Origin: Aphrophora alni
Taxonomy: Eukaryota > Arthropoda > Insecta > Hemiptera > Aphrophoridae
DNA length: 64,000 bases
Direction: 5' to 3'
Assembly: GCA_963513935.1 (NCBI GenBank)
Contig: OY740774.1
Location: 96,231,668-96,295,667 of the forward strand
Below are positions 45,100 to 59,489 of the stretch, piece by piece. The translations under genes were made by a program, and so were the position numbers. The notes beneath the pieces are model-generated. The model was not told the DNA's origin, ran no database searches, and worked only from the letters and a program-made list of their open reading frames with translations. Position 1 is the stretch's first letter; every line of letters begins with the position of its first letter.

Positions 45100-48000
45100 T
45101 GGTTGCAACTAAGAATTATGATTAAAAAACTAAACTATTCGTGAACTATTCATGTTAATCGTGAAAATCTTATTGATAACAAAAATAATCAGCTATTTTT
45201 TTTGTAATTCCTAAACTTTTTCCAATTTCTATATCTATACTTTGTCAAATAAAATAGAAGAACATATATGGGATATTTAAATCCACGATGCGGCAAAATT
45301 ACATCTCTCTTGAATAACGAGCAAAGTTTTATTAAACATTTCTGAGGAAACATTGTTTAATTAGATATCCAAATGTGCAAAAAATAATAAATCTATCTCA
45401 AGCTTCGTAAATACTATTTTTTTTTCCATCTATTTAACAGACTCAAACATTTGTATTTAAATAAAATGCTGCTAGAAACCCCATAGAAAGTACTAGAAAA
45501 AACTATTGAGACATTAAAAGATTAAACATTTCCTATTTCTTGAAATTCCAAATTATTAGCTTTAAAGCACATTACATAAACGTTAATACATTTACTAAAT
45601 TTACTTTAAATAAATTGAAATATTGGTGAATAATTAGTGTATATATTAGTTATTGTTTTGCCATTTGCTTAACCTTGATAAGTGTTGTGATTGATATAAT
45701 AATGTTTTTGTTTTTTGACTTACTTTATTTAATTAATTTACTTTATCAAGACAATTTTGGATCGCTTTCATTATATTCAATTCAAATAATTCCTTCGATT
45801 GACAATCATAAATCCGTTTACTTTAACATAAACTATTCATTCCACCCAAAGTCACAAAAATGTAAGTAAGTATTCAAAGACACAAAGTTTATGTTAATAA
45901 AGGATTAAATCTAAACATTTATGTCCCATAAAATAAAAAATCAGTGTGACCTTTTGAGACATTTTATATAATCCGCTTACTCAATTAAAATCCAACTCTA
46001 CGTGTAGGTTTTATATTTAATCAATTAAATCAGACATTAAATTCCTGGTTTAATAATCTGATATAAATATTTCAGATAATTTAGTCCATAATGAGACGTT
46101 ATTTAATAATTGATATCCTATTTACATCACAAGATTATACAACACATTAATTATACATAAATTAGTAATGATATAATTTATAATTAGATTATTTTAGTGT
46201 TAAAATAATTATACTCAATCTATTTTTAACACCTACTTTGGTATTTAAATTAACTAATTGCATTGCACATAATCCTTTTAACATTGTCGTTATCAATTTA
46301 TTACGTATATATTTACAGGCGATGAACTATTATTAATTATCTCAAATGATTATTTTAAATACACTGATATTATTTGGTTATTGAACGCCAGGGTGCCCAA
46401 TAATTAATGACAAAGTTAATTCATTATATTAAAAATGTGTTTATAAATTTTTAGGTTTAGTAAATTTATAATAATATGAAGAATTTTAAAATTACTTAAT
46501 TTTTAATAATGTTAGTTACACCCTTACTCTTTGAATTATAAAATTCTGATATATATATATATATCATGAACTTAAGGTTATAAAAAAAAACATGTTATAA
46601 AATTATTAATACGTACAAAATGGTAATTTCGTTTTCATTAAAAATATTTTTAAATAAAATTGTTCAATCAAAATTCTAAACAAGTGTGGTTTATAAAAAT
46701 AAAATATTGAAAGTGAATATATTATTCTCTATATCAGGTGTCCGTACTTGCATTTTTTCGAGATCTTATAATTGCACGTACAGGGAACGTTTCATGAAAT
46801 TTTTTTGAAAAAAATTAAGAGAACATATGGTGATTAACGGTGATTGACGTTTAGGAAATGTTTAAAATACAACCTTGCTCACGACCATTTGCTCGTCTGA
46901 TTTAATATTATGTCCGCCTACTTTAAACATACCATGACAATTTAAGAATTATTATTTTGAATAAAATTGATAAAATGTAAATATCGAATAAAACTTAGAA
47001 AAACATTTTGAATTGATAAAACCTAAAGAAATAAACGTAATATACATAAAACAAATAAATGTAAATATAAACAATGTTTCTGATATGGAATATTTCAAAT
47101 CGCATTACTAAGCATTAGTGTATGTCGCCCAACCCCCTAATTAACAGCTGCCTAATTGAGACTACAATGCCTCTGTGTACACGACGGTTGTATAACTAGC
47201 ATCTGACTATTTTATTTTATTTTTAGTTGAATTTAAAATACGATCGTCATTTCACCTCAAAGATATTTTGTGGTTTATTAATCTTATTATTTTTACCAAG
47301 CAAAAATAAATATCAATAATATTTCAAAATTTACAACATTAGTCCTCAATACATTGAACTGTCGAAGAGGAACACCAAGAAATATGTTATGGTTTTTCTG
47401 TCGATTAATTTGGTTTATTACTACAATATCCTTTGACCTAATATAAAAATTAGGACACAATAGTAGTTTCTCATAGAACAATATAAAAACATTTCAATTA
47501 TTATAAATATTTTGTAAAGTTAAGGAATTTAGAAACGTTTAAACGTCCGACATTAAATAAAATCATTGTTTAGGTAAACATCTTAAACGTTAGATAAACA
47601 AGGGTTATTCCAATTTTTATGACATTATATTCTCTGCTTCCAAAGACAGAGAATTTTGTTTTAAATTAAATAATAGGATGATTTAAAACGTTGAATTATA
47701 GTACCTCTGTTTCAACGATATTTTCTTAATGTTTTGATATAGTAAAGTCGCCCCAGAAGTTGGCTCCCTATTTTATAAACAAACTGATTATAGTTTATTA
47801 GAAACATATAATATGCTAAACCAACATTCAGTATTATTTTATTTGGTTAAATATTCAGAAAAATAATAATATGCATCATATACGAGCACAGTAATATTAT
47901 TGAACAGACGTGGAATATCAATATGTGATAATGAACAAGCAACAAAAAAATCACAAAGTACATAGATTGTACAAATATTGTGAGTGTTTAGACAAAAAGA

Positions 48001-49039
48001 AACTCATTCAAAGTGTTGTTACTTAACGTCATTTTTTATCTGAGAGCACGTGAAAAGGTTGAATAACATTGACAGTAAACAATACTGTAGATATAAATCT
48101 GAAGGTAAAATTCCAATGAAATATATAAATGGTATTAGAATAATTACATAGTATGTGTAAAGTCTCTAACTGTCCAGATAAATAAAATTAAAAAAGATTA
48201 TGTTCTTCAAATGTAAGATCGTTTCCCTCTTAACGGTTTTTAGACGGTTTTACTAAATGTCTGTTATATTTTCTTTGATTTTTTTTTTGTAATAAAGCAT
48301 ACTTTGATATTCGTATTACGCCAAAGTAATTGTTTCGTAAAGAGGAATAAAAGTTCGATATCTCATAAGTTCAATAAAATATTAACCACCTAACTAAATT
48401 AGTGTTAAAATATTATTGAAACTTTAGGAAACGTTAGAAATTCACTGCTTTCTGAAAAATAGTAATAAATGTTTAAGCAATTATATTTTAAGTAGAAATT
48501 ATTAAACACATGCTTAATTAAATTGCATATAATTATAAAATACATTTAGGTTTGCTATAGAAATAGGTATTTTTTTAAAGGGTCAATTTTAATTTGGAGC
48601 AATATAGTACACATATAAAAAAGTTATTTTTATAACGTTAGCCATATTTTATAATCGTAAGAAATTGCTGCATTGCAACTCGAATATACCACAAGTAATA
48701 GTGATACAAAAAATAAATCTCCTGTAAATTACCAACTCTTTCCCTACATCATAAAGTGTTCAAAAATGTATGCAAAAATATAATATACTGTTATGAAACT
48801 CTTAAATTTCTAACACAATATACTAATAACTACAGTCATATAAATTTCATTTGCTTGTCTAACTGTTCAAAATCCATGAGAAGTTATCTCGTTAATTATT
48901 CCAAGTTTACATACAAGTGTTTTGGTAAGTAAACTTTCACTATGGCCTAAAGTTTGTAACTTTACCGCTTCATTGAACTTTGTATCGCGACCTGTTTGAC
49001 CCCGTTATACAGCATATAGTTCAATAACTACCAATAATT

Positions 49040-49101
<62 letters not shown>

Positions 49102-51060
49102 CATGATTACTTCTAGTTTAATACCGCCAAAATTTGTCTAGTCTTATCATCTAAATAACTAATATCTGGGAATATAACAGTAACGTTTCAATATGGCGAA
49201 TAGTCCACACACATTAGCAAGCATAGCAATGACAAGCAATTGTACCACATTGTGGTTTACTCGTTTATCAATACGCTATATTGTGTCCTGAGAGAGTTGA
49301 AAACAGTGGAATTTGAGTTTTTATTCTAAGATCTTAATATTATTTAATTTGATATACGTGTTCTGAATATAAATTAATATTACATTCAATGGATAATGTT
49401 TCCACGATATAATAATTCTTTATCATGATCTTAATAATCTTACCAATAATAAACAAACAAAAATATCGATGTTTGTTGTACTTCAAATAATACTTTACGA
49501 CAAAGGACCGCAGTACGTGTATATTATACTTTTAAACAGCTGCGACAATCTCATATAGCATACCAATAAACTTGTAAACACTCACATTTGAGTGTACACC
49601 ACTATAATTTACTAAATAGATATTATTTTTATTTGTATAAAATTCTAAATTTATTTTTGTAGCCGCCCGGATTAGGGATATATTATTTCGAATGTACGTA
49701 TAAATAATACTTGTAGTAATTCACTTAATAAGATGTAATATTAAATTTCTTCACCCATACTGACTGGAGTTTCGTTCAAAGGCCCCATTATAATGGTAAA
49801 ATTAAATACCTATAACTAAATCAGTACACAATTCATCACTCGTTGTAGAGACCTTTATGAGTTAAAAAAAACTAAAACGTCCTACATAACACCAGATTTG
49901 ATTTGAAGCGTCTTGTAATCGGAATTTAAAAAAAAAAATATCTTGTGAACTTTACAATCATCATGATTTGAATCAAATTTGTTATACATCCCTTCTTAAT
50001 GACAATAAATCCAATCACTAAAATTTAGGATTTAATTTAATTATTCCAGCTGGTGTATCGTAATGTGTAATGTAAATAATTGTAATTCTTCGTTCGATAT
50101 TTTAAGTCTATTGTAATAAAAACATTAACATATTACTTGTGTTTTCAGGGCTATATTCATAAAAAAAGGAGAGAACCGGTAAGTTTTGCAAATTAAAATA
50201 ATCTAATTTTATAATTTTATGATATACATTATATACTGAAGCTGAAAGAAGAAGACTTTGAAAATCAATGATAAACTTCAGACACTTTAATTAAATCAAA
50301 ATAAGTAGCATTTGACAAACTATAAAGACATAATTACGAAAATCTGTTATAGAATTAATTCACAGGAAAATATAAGCAAGCACTCATTCAGTTATCCTCA
50401 ACCTCATGAATAGGTTGACAGGAAATATAAAATGAATCCCCTGATAAAGTAGATCAAAGTATAGATGCAAGAATATTATGTCACGCATTTTAGAAATAAA
50501 TAAATGTCCATGCTATGTACAAACAATTAACCTACAATTTAATGTTCATAAAATCATGGGAAATCCAATTTGAAATCTATTTGTTATTATAGCACGTTTT
50601 CATTAATTAATTAAAATGTTAAAACTTAGTATAGTAGTAAATATAAAACAATTGTAATCTGTAAAGTGGTAGTGGATAAGATAGTATTACCTTTTAGATG
50701 AATGATCATATTTTAAGGATTTTTGAAATGATATGTTAACAATATTTTATTGACACAGTCAATTTAGAGATATGTCAATAAAATACATGTTAACATGATG
50801 AATGATTTTTATACTATGTATTATTCCTGCCCTTCCGTTTAGATTATTTATTCATATTAATTTTTAACAAACAATTATTAAACTTGAAAAGAAGTGGATA
50901 GACAATGATTACTTTGTTATTATTGAAATATTTTATGGTGGGTTCAAATTAATCATAAGTTATTTTTATAGAAACAAACAGTATTACTAAAATATATCGT
51001 GTATATCTTATTTTAATTCGACCGGCGAAGCAATCCAATGTTTTATATAGTAATTAAAGT
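45100..51060. other. AT-rich intergenic sequence with (AT)n tracts
   Basis: (AT)n at 49043-49098. No gene, RNA or element recognised; open frames at 45675-45869 and 47293-47481 are not protein-like. Confidence 0.5.
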
Positions 51061-51063
51061 ATT

Positions 51064-51310
51064 ATTTAGAATAGAATAGAATAGAATAAATTTATTGCAA
51101 CAACAACAATTTTTACAACAAAATAAAATACAAAATGAATTATGTTGCAAAAGCAGCCCCAACATTTGTGTAACATCTGGAGTAACATTTGATTGTAATG
51201 ATGGGCAAATACATGTGACCTCAAACTTACAATATATAAAATTCTTCCAATAAGATTGAAAACTGATATTCCTAAAAAAAAATATTGGGATAAAAGTCTC
51301 AATCTCACAA
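51064..51310 (-). mobile_element. non-LTR retrotransposon 3' end with ATTCT tail
   Basis: On the minus strand the sequence ends TTGTTGTTGCAATAAATTTA followed by (TTCTA)n/(ATTCT)n at 51068-51090. An AATAAA signal followed directly by short ATTCT repeats is the usual 3' terminus of several insect LINE clades. The 80-codon minus-strand frame across it shows no RT or endonuclease motif, so only the 3' untranslated end, or a strongly 5'-truncated copy, is present. Confidence 0.5.
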
Positions 51311-51499
51311 CTTTTACCTCATCGATTTTTGAGACCCTATATCATTATTATATTTGTATAATCAATTTTTTTTTTTACCTCATATAATTTTTACATTATT
51401 AATAATATACACTATTGATTCATATTTTATCATTTATGTCTAGTGTCAGTTTTATTGTTTGCCATTCGTTCAAGAAAAACCTAAACAATTTCTCATTAA

Positions 51500-51870
51500 C
51501 TACCCTCAAGAGTAGTGTAGTTTTTTAGTCTCTATACTTCTCCAATTACAAATCACCACTTCACTAGACTGTCATCTCAGTACGCTATGGTTATATATTT
51601 TTCCTTTACGTGTAGTGGTATGATTCTTGTTTATACCAAACATTCATGAACCTTGTTGACAAGATTATAGTTTTGTACGTTAAAGCAGAGTTGTTAAGAA
51701 GTTTCTAAACTACTCCAATTATTATAATATACCATTCCACTAGTTCGTCATTACAGAAGGGTACGTTATCAATCACATATACAGAAAACAAACGATAGGT
51801 GCTAGTGATGTAATAAACCAAAATACACGTCGGTATATTAAAATGACGTAATACAAATTCTAACCTCCAA
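51500..51870 (+). repeat. possible diverged tandem duplication, about 180-bp unit
   Basis: CTCTATACTTCTCCAATTAC...CACTTCACTAGACTGTCAT...GTACGCTATGG (51530-51590) is echoed by TCTAAACTACTCCAATTATT...CCATTCCACTAGTTCGTCAT...GTACGTTAT (51703-51770). Identity is modest. Confidence 0.3.
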
Positions 51871-54800
51871 ATCAGGTATTCTTAATTATCACATTACATA
51901 GCTAATTTCTAATATTATATGTTACAATATTCAACAAAATATTTCTTAAAATATGACTATGTATACTTAAAGTAAATCAAATATATTCCAGTCAAGATTT
52001 TAATGGAAGTTCGATAAAGTGACTAAATCAGCTAGTCAAAATTTCTATCCAAAATTTAACTTCTATTGATGGGAGTAACACAACAAAACAAAACGACACG
52101 CGGGTGAGATTATTTTAGATGTTAATTGATTTTAATTGATTTTGTGTACCAAGAAAAATCTGGTAATAATTTGTCCTTACGTTTATTTAGTTAATAGTAA
52201 TATTCATTTATTGCAACTATTATAATGACCGAAATATGGTTTTAAAAAATAATAATTTATTATATGTTTATGTTAGGCATAATATGATTATATTACAACA
52301 CTCAATGATTATATTACCGGAAGTAATAACTTATCACATGAGAAGAAATTTATATTAAAAACAACAATATTATTTTAGATATTTTTAGTGTGCAACTTTG
52401 TCGTGACATCTTTTATAAATATATATACCACACATCATCTACATGCCAGGAAACAGTTTGGTGTATTTCACAAAGGGCTCTTCACTAATGACAGATTTAA
52501 GCACACTTGAGTGAAGTCGTCTATACTAATTAGGGTACTTTGATGAGGCAATGAATGAGCCAGTAAATAGAAGTGTCATTACATCCTAATTGTCGCACTT
52601 CATCAAACATATTTTATGTTAATCAATTATGACAAATTGATTATTTGCATAAGAAAAATACAAATAATAACTTTACTGTACGTAAATGGATTTATTTATA
52701 TTGATGAATTATGAATGACATTATTTTGATTTGACCAAATCAGAGGTATAACCATTTGATTTGATTTATTAATTGCGTATCCTTATCCGTTTCATTTAAA
52801 ATGACTAAATTTATAATTGTGGAATCTGCCATTAAACCCAAAAAATACAAAATAAAATGAGGTTAAAATTCAGCCCTAATGATTTTAATCAAACATATCT
52901 GCTAAAGACCTAATCATATGTTTGTTCAAAATCATTAAGAATGAATTTAAAATAACGTGTTTTGTTTTATTTGTTTTTGTATAGTTTCCCGAAAATCTAA
53001 AATTTAAACTGAACGAACTTCCCTATATATGATAAAAATGTATGCCAAAAAAATAATAAAAACGTTTTTGAGTTCGTTCTGTAGAGAAATAAATAAAGTA
53101 AAAGAAATCGATTAATATGGTTAAAAGTATAGCCCTAAGAACTTAATAAAACTTGTGTATCGTTTGGTTAATCTCTGTAATAATATATTTTTACAAGGCA
53201 CTCCATTAGTGCGTAATAAATCGATAAAATTATGTAATTAATTTCAGATTGAAAAAAGATATAAATAAATGTAAAACTAAATACATTTATTTAAATTAAA
53301 TAAAATTTTTAATTACTATGAAATAATTGTCGAATAGAAAATACTTAAAAGATATAAAAAAAAGGTTAATAAGAATAGTTATAAAGAAACATAACATCAG
53401 TATTATTCTGGTTCCATAAGTCAATAATTATATCCTCTATTTTTTTTATAAAGATCTATTTAATAAATTGCATAATTGCATTAAGTATCTTATAGCTTTG
53501 TAGTTTAAAAAAAATATGTTTTCTGATGTTTGTTAACATTTTAAGATATCGAAAAATAAATTACCTATTTAAAAATATATTATTATTTGCTTAACATTAT
53601 GAGGATACTATTTCCAGAAAAATGTATTTTTCTATGTAAACCCTACGTTCATTACATATAATTAATTACATGTTAGGTCGTTAATTTATATGGCGGAAAC
53701 TTTCTCAATGTAGCAGATGATGTGCAATCATGTATATATAACATGTCTTTCCACCACATACAATAATAGTGCAATTTAGTATATGTTTGCTACTGGATAA
53801 CCAGGGAAGTTGAGAGGGATAACAGGAAAGATAATTTTCTGTGTCAAAAATATGTCTAATTTAGGTTCATGTATTACCAACGAAGATTGTATAATAAACG
53901 TAATTTTGTATGAACGTTTTGATAAAAAATTCTGAAAACCACCCCGTTAAAGATTACGTTTGCATGGAACTAGTTGCGACATAAACAGGTAATTTAATTA
54001 TGTACGAATATATAGTCAGTATGTATAATATAATTTCTTTTACAAAACATTATCCAGTATTTTAAAATAGATAACGTAAGATTTCGTGTAAAAAACTGTT
54101 GATATGTTGTTAAATGTTATATATTTGTTAATATACCTGAAAAATATTTAAAAATCAAAGTTAAGTTAACATGAATTATTATCAATAGCAAAAAAATTTT
54201 TTTATTATTATTTTTTTTTAATATATTCAAATTCAAGTTACAGTCACTAAAAAAACTAAACTTTGGTAATACATTCCTACATGAAATATATTCTTTTAGA
54301 ACATAACGTTTTCTTTAGAACTCGTCTGTAACTAATATACACAATTTACAAATCTCAATAAACTAATTGTATAACTCTAAATGACAATATTAAAAAAAAT
54401 AAAAATAAAAAAATTAGTGCATTTAATATTATATTCAAACAAAAAAGACTAATACTATCTACATTATACTGTCAACAGTTTGAATACATAGATGAATAAG
54501 AACATATTTAAAACAAAGAAGAATAAAAATATAAAGAGTGCCATTCTTGCATATACATCACATTTTTAAACATCACATATACTAGAGTATTTTTTTTAGT
54601 AATAGGTAAACAATTACATATATTACATACATTGTTTTACAAATTAAGGTTTTTGTAATTTAAACATTGATTAAAAACCTAAAGTATATTTGATTTTTAT
54701 TAAAAATCGGTAAAATATCTTCTTTATCCCAATACACTGAATAATGATCGCAATTAAAGACCATCTATTAATAACACTAAGACATCATGTTGTAATATGT

Positions 54801-56395
54801 ATTGAATTTTCAATTAACCAATTCCACACTTATGGTTCTCCAGATACCTATTATATTAGATTGAACCCCTTTATTATACTAGATCATAGGTTACAGTGCT
54901 ATCATTTATTTATGTATGTAGCATCACAATACATTGAAGTATTACAGTTATACATATAATTTATGACATGGTTGAAATTTACAAAAGCATGTATGTTTCC
55001 GTTCAATATTTGTAAGTAATATATTGGAAGTGTAGCTATTGTGTCAGTTTCATGAGATATAATTAATCTGTTAATGTCGCCATAGACATGTCAATCACTG
55101 TTGTTTGGATTATACGCTCTGTATATTACGAACATATGATTCAATGGTCGATCATGTTTGTATTGAAGGTGGTTGATATTTAAATAAATTAGAAATTTGC
55201 AATATAAAATTATTATATTTAATAATAATGTTATGTTAAAATATAGTTAACTGAACCATCGATGGTTAATAAATGAATTCCGAACCTTTTTTTTATAAGA
55301 GTTTCCAACCATATAATTCGTAACATTTTTTTTTATTTATAGTTATTATTATTTAATTATGTTTTAATAGGTATATATATATATATATATATATTTAATT
55401 ATACAGTTTGATTATATACCACATTATATTTAATAATTTAGTTCTATCAAATAATTTGTTAAAATCTATTTAATTAAATATTTGTTAGAAACCAAATATA
55501 AGGCAAATATTTGGGAGAGGTAAAGATGAAGTAATGTGTATTAAACATTTAAACTTATCTCAATCAGCCATCCATAAAAACATCCAAAAATATCCTTGTC
55601 TACATATTACAGTTACGTTACTTAACATGTAAAAAACCAACCATAAACATCTTTTATAACCATAAACGTCTAAGGTAATTATTTGAGAAGTGCTAAGCCC
55701 TAATTGTAAAATATTAAATTCTAGCTTTTATGACGTTGGTGTTTTGCTTTTATATTATTCCTTTTACGTAATATTGTGCTATTTACTATTTTAATTTTAC
55801 TATTTACTGTTTGGAAATATTTGTTTTCCTACAATTTTTACTATTTATTTAGAATTTTGATTTTGAAAAATTACGTATTTAATAACAGCCTGATTGCCGA
55901 TTTTAAATTTTTTTTATTTAATCAATGACTAAATAATCAGCATTAAAAAAATAAATAAAATAATAATAATAACGCAAATTTGAACGAATTTTATAAAACT
56001 GTAGTGATGTGATTTTTATAAACCTATATACGCCGTTGTCAAAAAAAAAAAAAATAGAATAGCAATCAAATACGGCTGAATTAAGCCCATATTTCTGTTT
56101 GATTAAAATATTCCAAGCCTCAAAGCTTCTTGTCTTAAATCGCTGAAAGACGAGAGACTGACAATAAATATATTTTCCAAATCATTTTTTATATATTATA
56201 GAGTAATACACGTATTTTAGTTTCCAATAGATTTATTTGTGTATTTTTCTTATGAGTCGGAAATTGTCCATTGAATTGAGAAAAGCTATAACACGTAAAA
56301 AAAAATAAAATAAAAAAAATCAGTCATTTCAATCAACCTAATAGCATCTGTCATTCGTGTGATGTATCTGAGTATGTAATATATCTATTCTTTAT

Positions 56396-56452
56396 GTATA
56401 AGCACTTAATATGAGAATATAAGCACTTAATATAAGCACTTAATATATTATT
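56396..56452. repeat. short tandem repeat, 3 units of about 13 bases
   Basis: TATAAGCACTTAATAT recurs three times with a short interruption. Confidence 0.75.
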
Positions 56453-57313
56453 GTATGTGTTATAAGAATTATTTGTATACAAATATTGACGTTTATCATT
56501 TTAAATTTATCTCTTATGATATTTAATATCAATATGTCTGTAAAATCAAATATAGTAATTAATTTTTTTAGTAATATAGGTAATCGCTTTTTCTTCTCTT
56601 GATGTTGTTTGCTTATAATTATAGATTGATATTTCTTGTCGGTTGAATCGTTACTTCCGTGTAAAACTAACTTTTTTTTTAAAACTCATTTGTAATCCAA
56701 AATCAAATACCGATAATAATTACTCATTTTCTTGAAATTTACATTTGAAATAAATAATTGTTTTTATTTAACTTTGTAAACAAGTAAATATTAAAATTTA
56801 AACAATAAACACTATTGTAAAATAATTTATTAGAATTATTATTATTAAAAAAATAAGTAAAATTACTTTTTTTTCTTTTTTTTTTTTATAAAATGTAAAA
56901 ACATTCCATCAATATAGTCAATTGTTAATATCATTTCAAAATTATTGCTTATCGAATAAGAGAAGTCTTACAATATCTCAGCAGGTTCTTCTAAGGAGTC
57001 GTGTTATACAACCTCAGATAATTTTACTAATTAAATTTGGGTAAATACTTCTTGTAATAATGGAGATGTATTGTTCAATTGATATTGAATGAAGCACTGT
57101 TCCTTGGAATTTTATGCCTTCTAGCTTTGTGAGTTATATTACATCTACAGTTTAATTAGAGAAATTAATTAATTTCTATAATAACAACGTTATGGTTGAT
57201 ATCTATTGTCTAAATTTGTATAAACAACTCTGTATGTAAAATAGAGATCTATATTATATGAACAACTTACAACTGAATGGTTTCCCGCTGAGAATGTAAA
57301 ATACAACAATGCA

Positions 57314-57345
<32 letters not shown>

Positions 57346-58655
57346 TTACTTAAATTACTTAAAATTTGTCTTATTGATGAATTTTCTTCGAAAAAATGAA
57401 ACGTTTATTATAAATAAATGACGACTTAAAGATATAAATCAGTGATGTATTTTTATCTAACAATTAAAACATATTATTTGGCACCTACGTAGTTCAATTC
57501 TGTTACATAACTCAAAACATTCCTCAGATATTTTAAATTATTTATCTGATATTACTTTCTTAATTTTCATGAATTATTCTGTATATTTCCGACTTTAGAG
57601 TGCACGTTTTTAGATTGTATTCATGAAAAACTCATACAAAAGTCAAATCCTTTAACCATATATATTATAATACAACGGTTTTAAATATATTTTACAAAAA
57701 TATTTAATTAGACAATGCTTAGTGAACTACTACATTTTTCACAAGATAAACCGTTATCATGAACGTTTAACAAGAAGGCTTTTCAATTATCAACGGTCAA
57801 GGGGCGGCCTACAGATCGAAGATAGTATGATTACCAATTATAATCCATGTTTACCTGGTTAATGGTCTAGCATAAAGCAAACGTATTCACATTGGAGTTG
57901 GTTTAGGCTTTTGTTTGATTTATTTTTAATCTTTTTCAAAGTTTAGAATAGTATGTAAAATAAATTAAAACTTTTACATGGATTAAAAATATTTTTTTAA
58001 AATGATTCTACCTGTCAATTGAATGTAAAATTGTATGCTAACTCAAAAGTTCGGATTATTTATTTCAACTTTGGTAAATAACGAGAACATAATGACAAGT
58101 TAATATAAAAGCTTCTTAATATATAAATAGCTAAGTTATAAGTTATAATTTATTATGTTAACTTGTTAATATATGATTATAATAAAATTGTTATGCTACA
58201 ATAAATGCAATTTTATCAAAATAGTGTTTAGATGTTAGGATTTTCAAAACAAAATAATAATGTAGTATGTAAAGCAAAATCAAAAGGTAAGGATTTCTAA
58301 TAATTAACAAAACAATTAATATCGAGACTTATCAGTACATAAGTCAAAACTTATCTAACTTGGTAGTACAGTTTTCAATTTAAATATAGAAAAACCTAAA
58401 GAAGAATTAATATAATGTAATTGTATTTATTAGTATAATTTATATTTGTTTTAAATTGAAAAAAAATTGAAATGTACTCCATGAATTCATTCAAATGTAT
58501 TAAAACTATCTAGAGAATTTGTACTTAAATTTGACACTAGAATATCAATCCATACCGTTAGTCGGGTGATGGAATAATATTGGATTAATATTTGAAATTT
58601 AATTGTAATATTAATTTTAAGAATATAGTAGTTTTAACACCTATAGCGTTATTTA

Positions 58656-58659
<4 letters not shown>

Positions 58660-58734
<75 letters not shown>
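58660..58734. repeat. poly-A tract (75 bases)
   Basis: Longest pure A run in the window. The poly-lysine open frame across it (58592-58810) is an artefact. Confidence 0.95.
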
Positions 58735-58736
<2 letters not shown>

Positions 58737-59124
58737 GTATTGAAAGTAAAATTTTGCGTTTTCATAGAACATTTTTTAAAATTCTTGTAACAAATTCTGG
58801 ATCGTTGTAATAGAGCAAATTATATTCCGTTAAGTGTAATGATGTTTCCGAATATATTTTTAGATACTATATCATGTATATAAATACTTTTGCAAACACT
58901 GTAGAGTGGCTCTGTTAAATAAACTATGATTTGATTTAATTGTTATAGTGATGTAGTGATGATTTGATAACTATAATTATATAAAAAACTAAAGCTTGTA
59001 TATTCTGTGGGACTCTTTATGCACTGTGAAAATATATCTCATTCCGTAAACACATTCCCTTGAATAAAATACCCTTAGCTTTTACATACATGACTTTTCT
59101 CTTAACAATTATAAATGATATTAA

Positions 59125-59180
59125 ATATTACTGGTATTATTATAGGTATTATTATTGGTATTATTACTGGTATTATAGGT
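59125..59180. repeat. imperfect minisatellite
   Basis: Four or more units of the type ATTATTACTGGT / ATTATTATAGGT in a row. Confidence 0.7.
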
Positions 59181-59220
59181 TCTTATAGAGCAAGTGTTAT
59201 TTTATAGAAAGTGGATATGC

Positions 59221-59480
59221 TAACAGCAAATTATCAGATAAAAGCCTTCTGCCAGAGTGAGTTAATCAAGGATTATTGAATCAAAGGATTGATTATAACA
59301 GCTTTCAATGTTATCAGATAAATCAATTTCACTGTTTCAATATTGAGTCACGTTATGAATTGAGCCTAAGTAATCCTCTTTAGCTCTTATCTATGTTTGC
59401 TTTTAATTTAAGAATAATCCTCCCTTGTCATTCCAGTTGGTGTTAGTACGGTGTAAGCAAAACGTATTGAATCCTCGCCG
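59221..59480 (-). repeat. dispersed repeat family D, copy 2 (inverted)
   Basis: The reverse complement aligns with 18180-18445 end to end with about 80 percent identity by eye and few indels. The two copies lie 41 kb apart in opposite orientation, so the family is interspersed. Confidence 0.75.
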
Positions 59481-59489
59481 GGAATCATA

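Larger units (their letters stand above)
51880..59110. other. AT-rich intergenic sequence
   Basis: Contains a short (AT)n at 55372-55396, a three-unit ATAAGCACTTAAT repeat near 56396-56450, and A-runs at 57320-57345 and 58660-58734. The 71-codon frame at 54744-54959 shows no motif. No gene recognised. Confidence 0.5.

Noticed and set aside
49178..49215. AACGTTTCAATATGGCGAATAG as a minus-strand hammerhead candidate
   Set aside because: GAAACGTT is present on the minus strand but no CTGANGA core and no stem II.
54744..54959. 71-codon plus-strand open frame
   Set aside because: Slightly more mixed residues than the background but no motif, splice sites or repeat relation found.
58592..58810. 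poly-lysine open frame
   Set aside because: Created by the 75-base poly-A tract.
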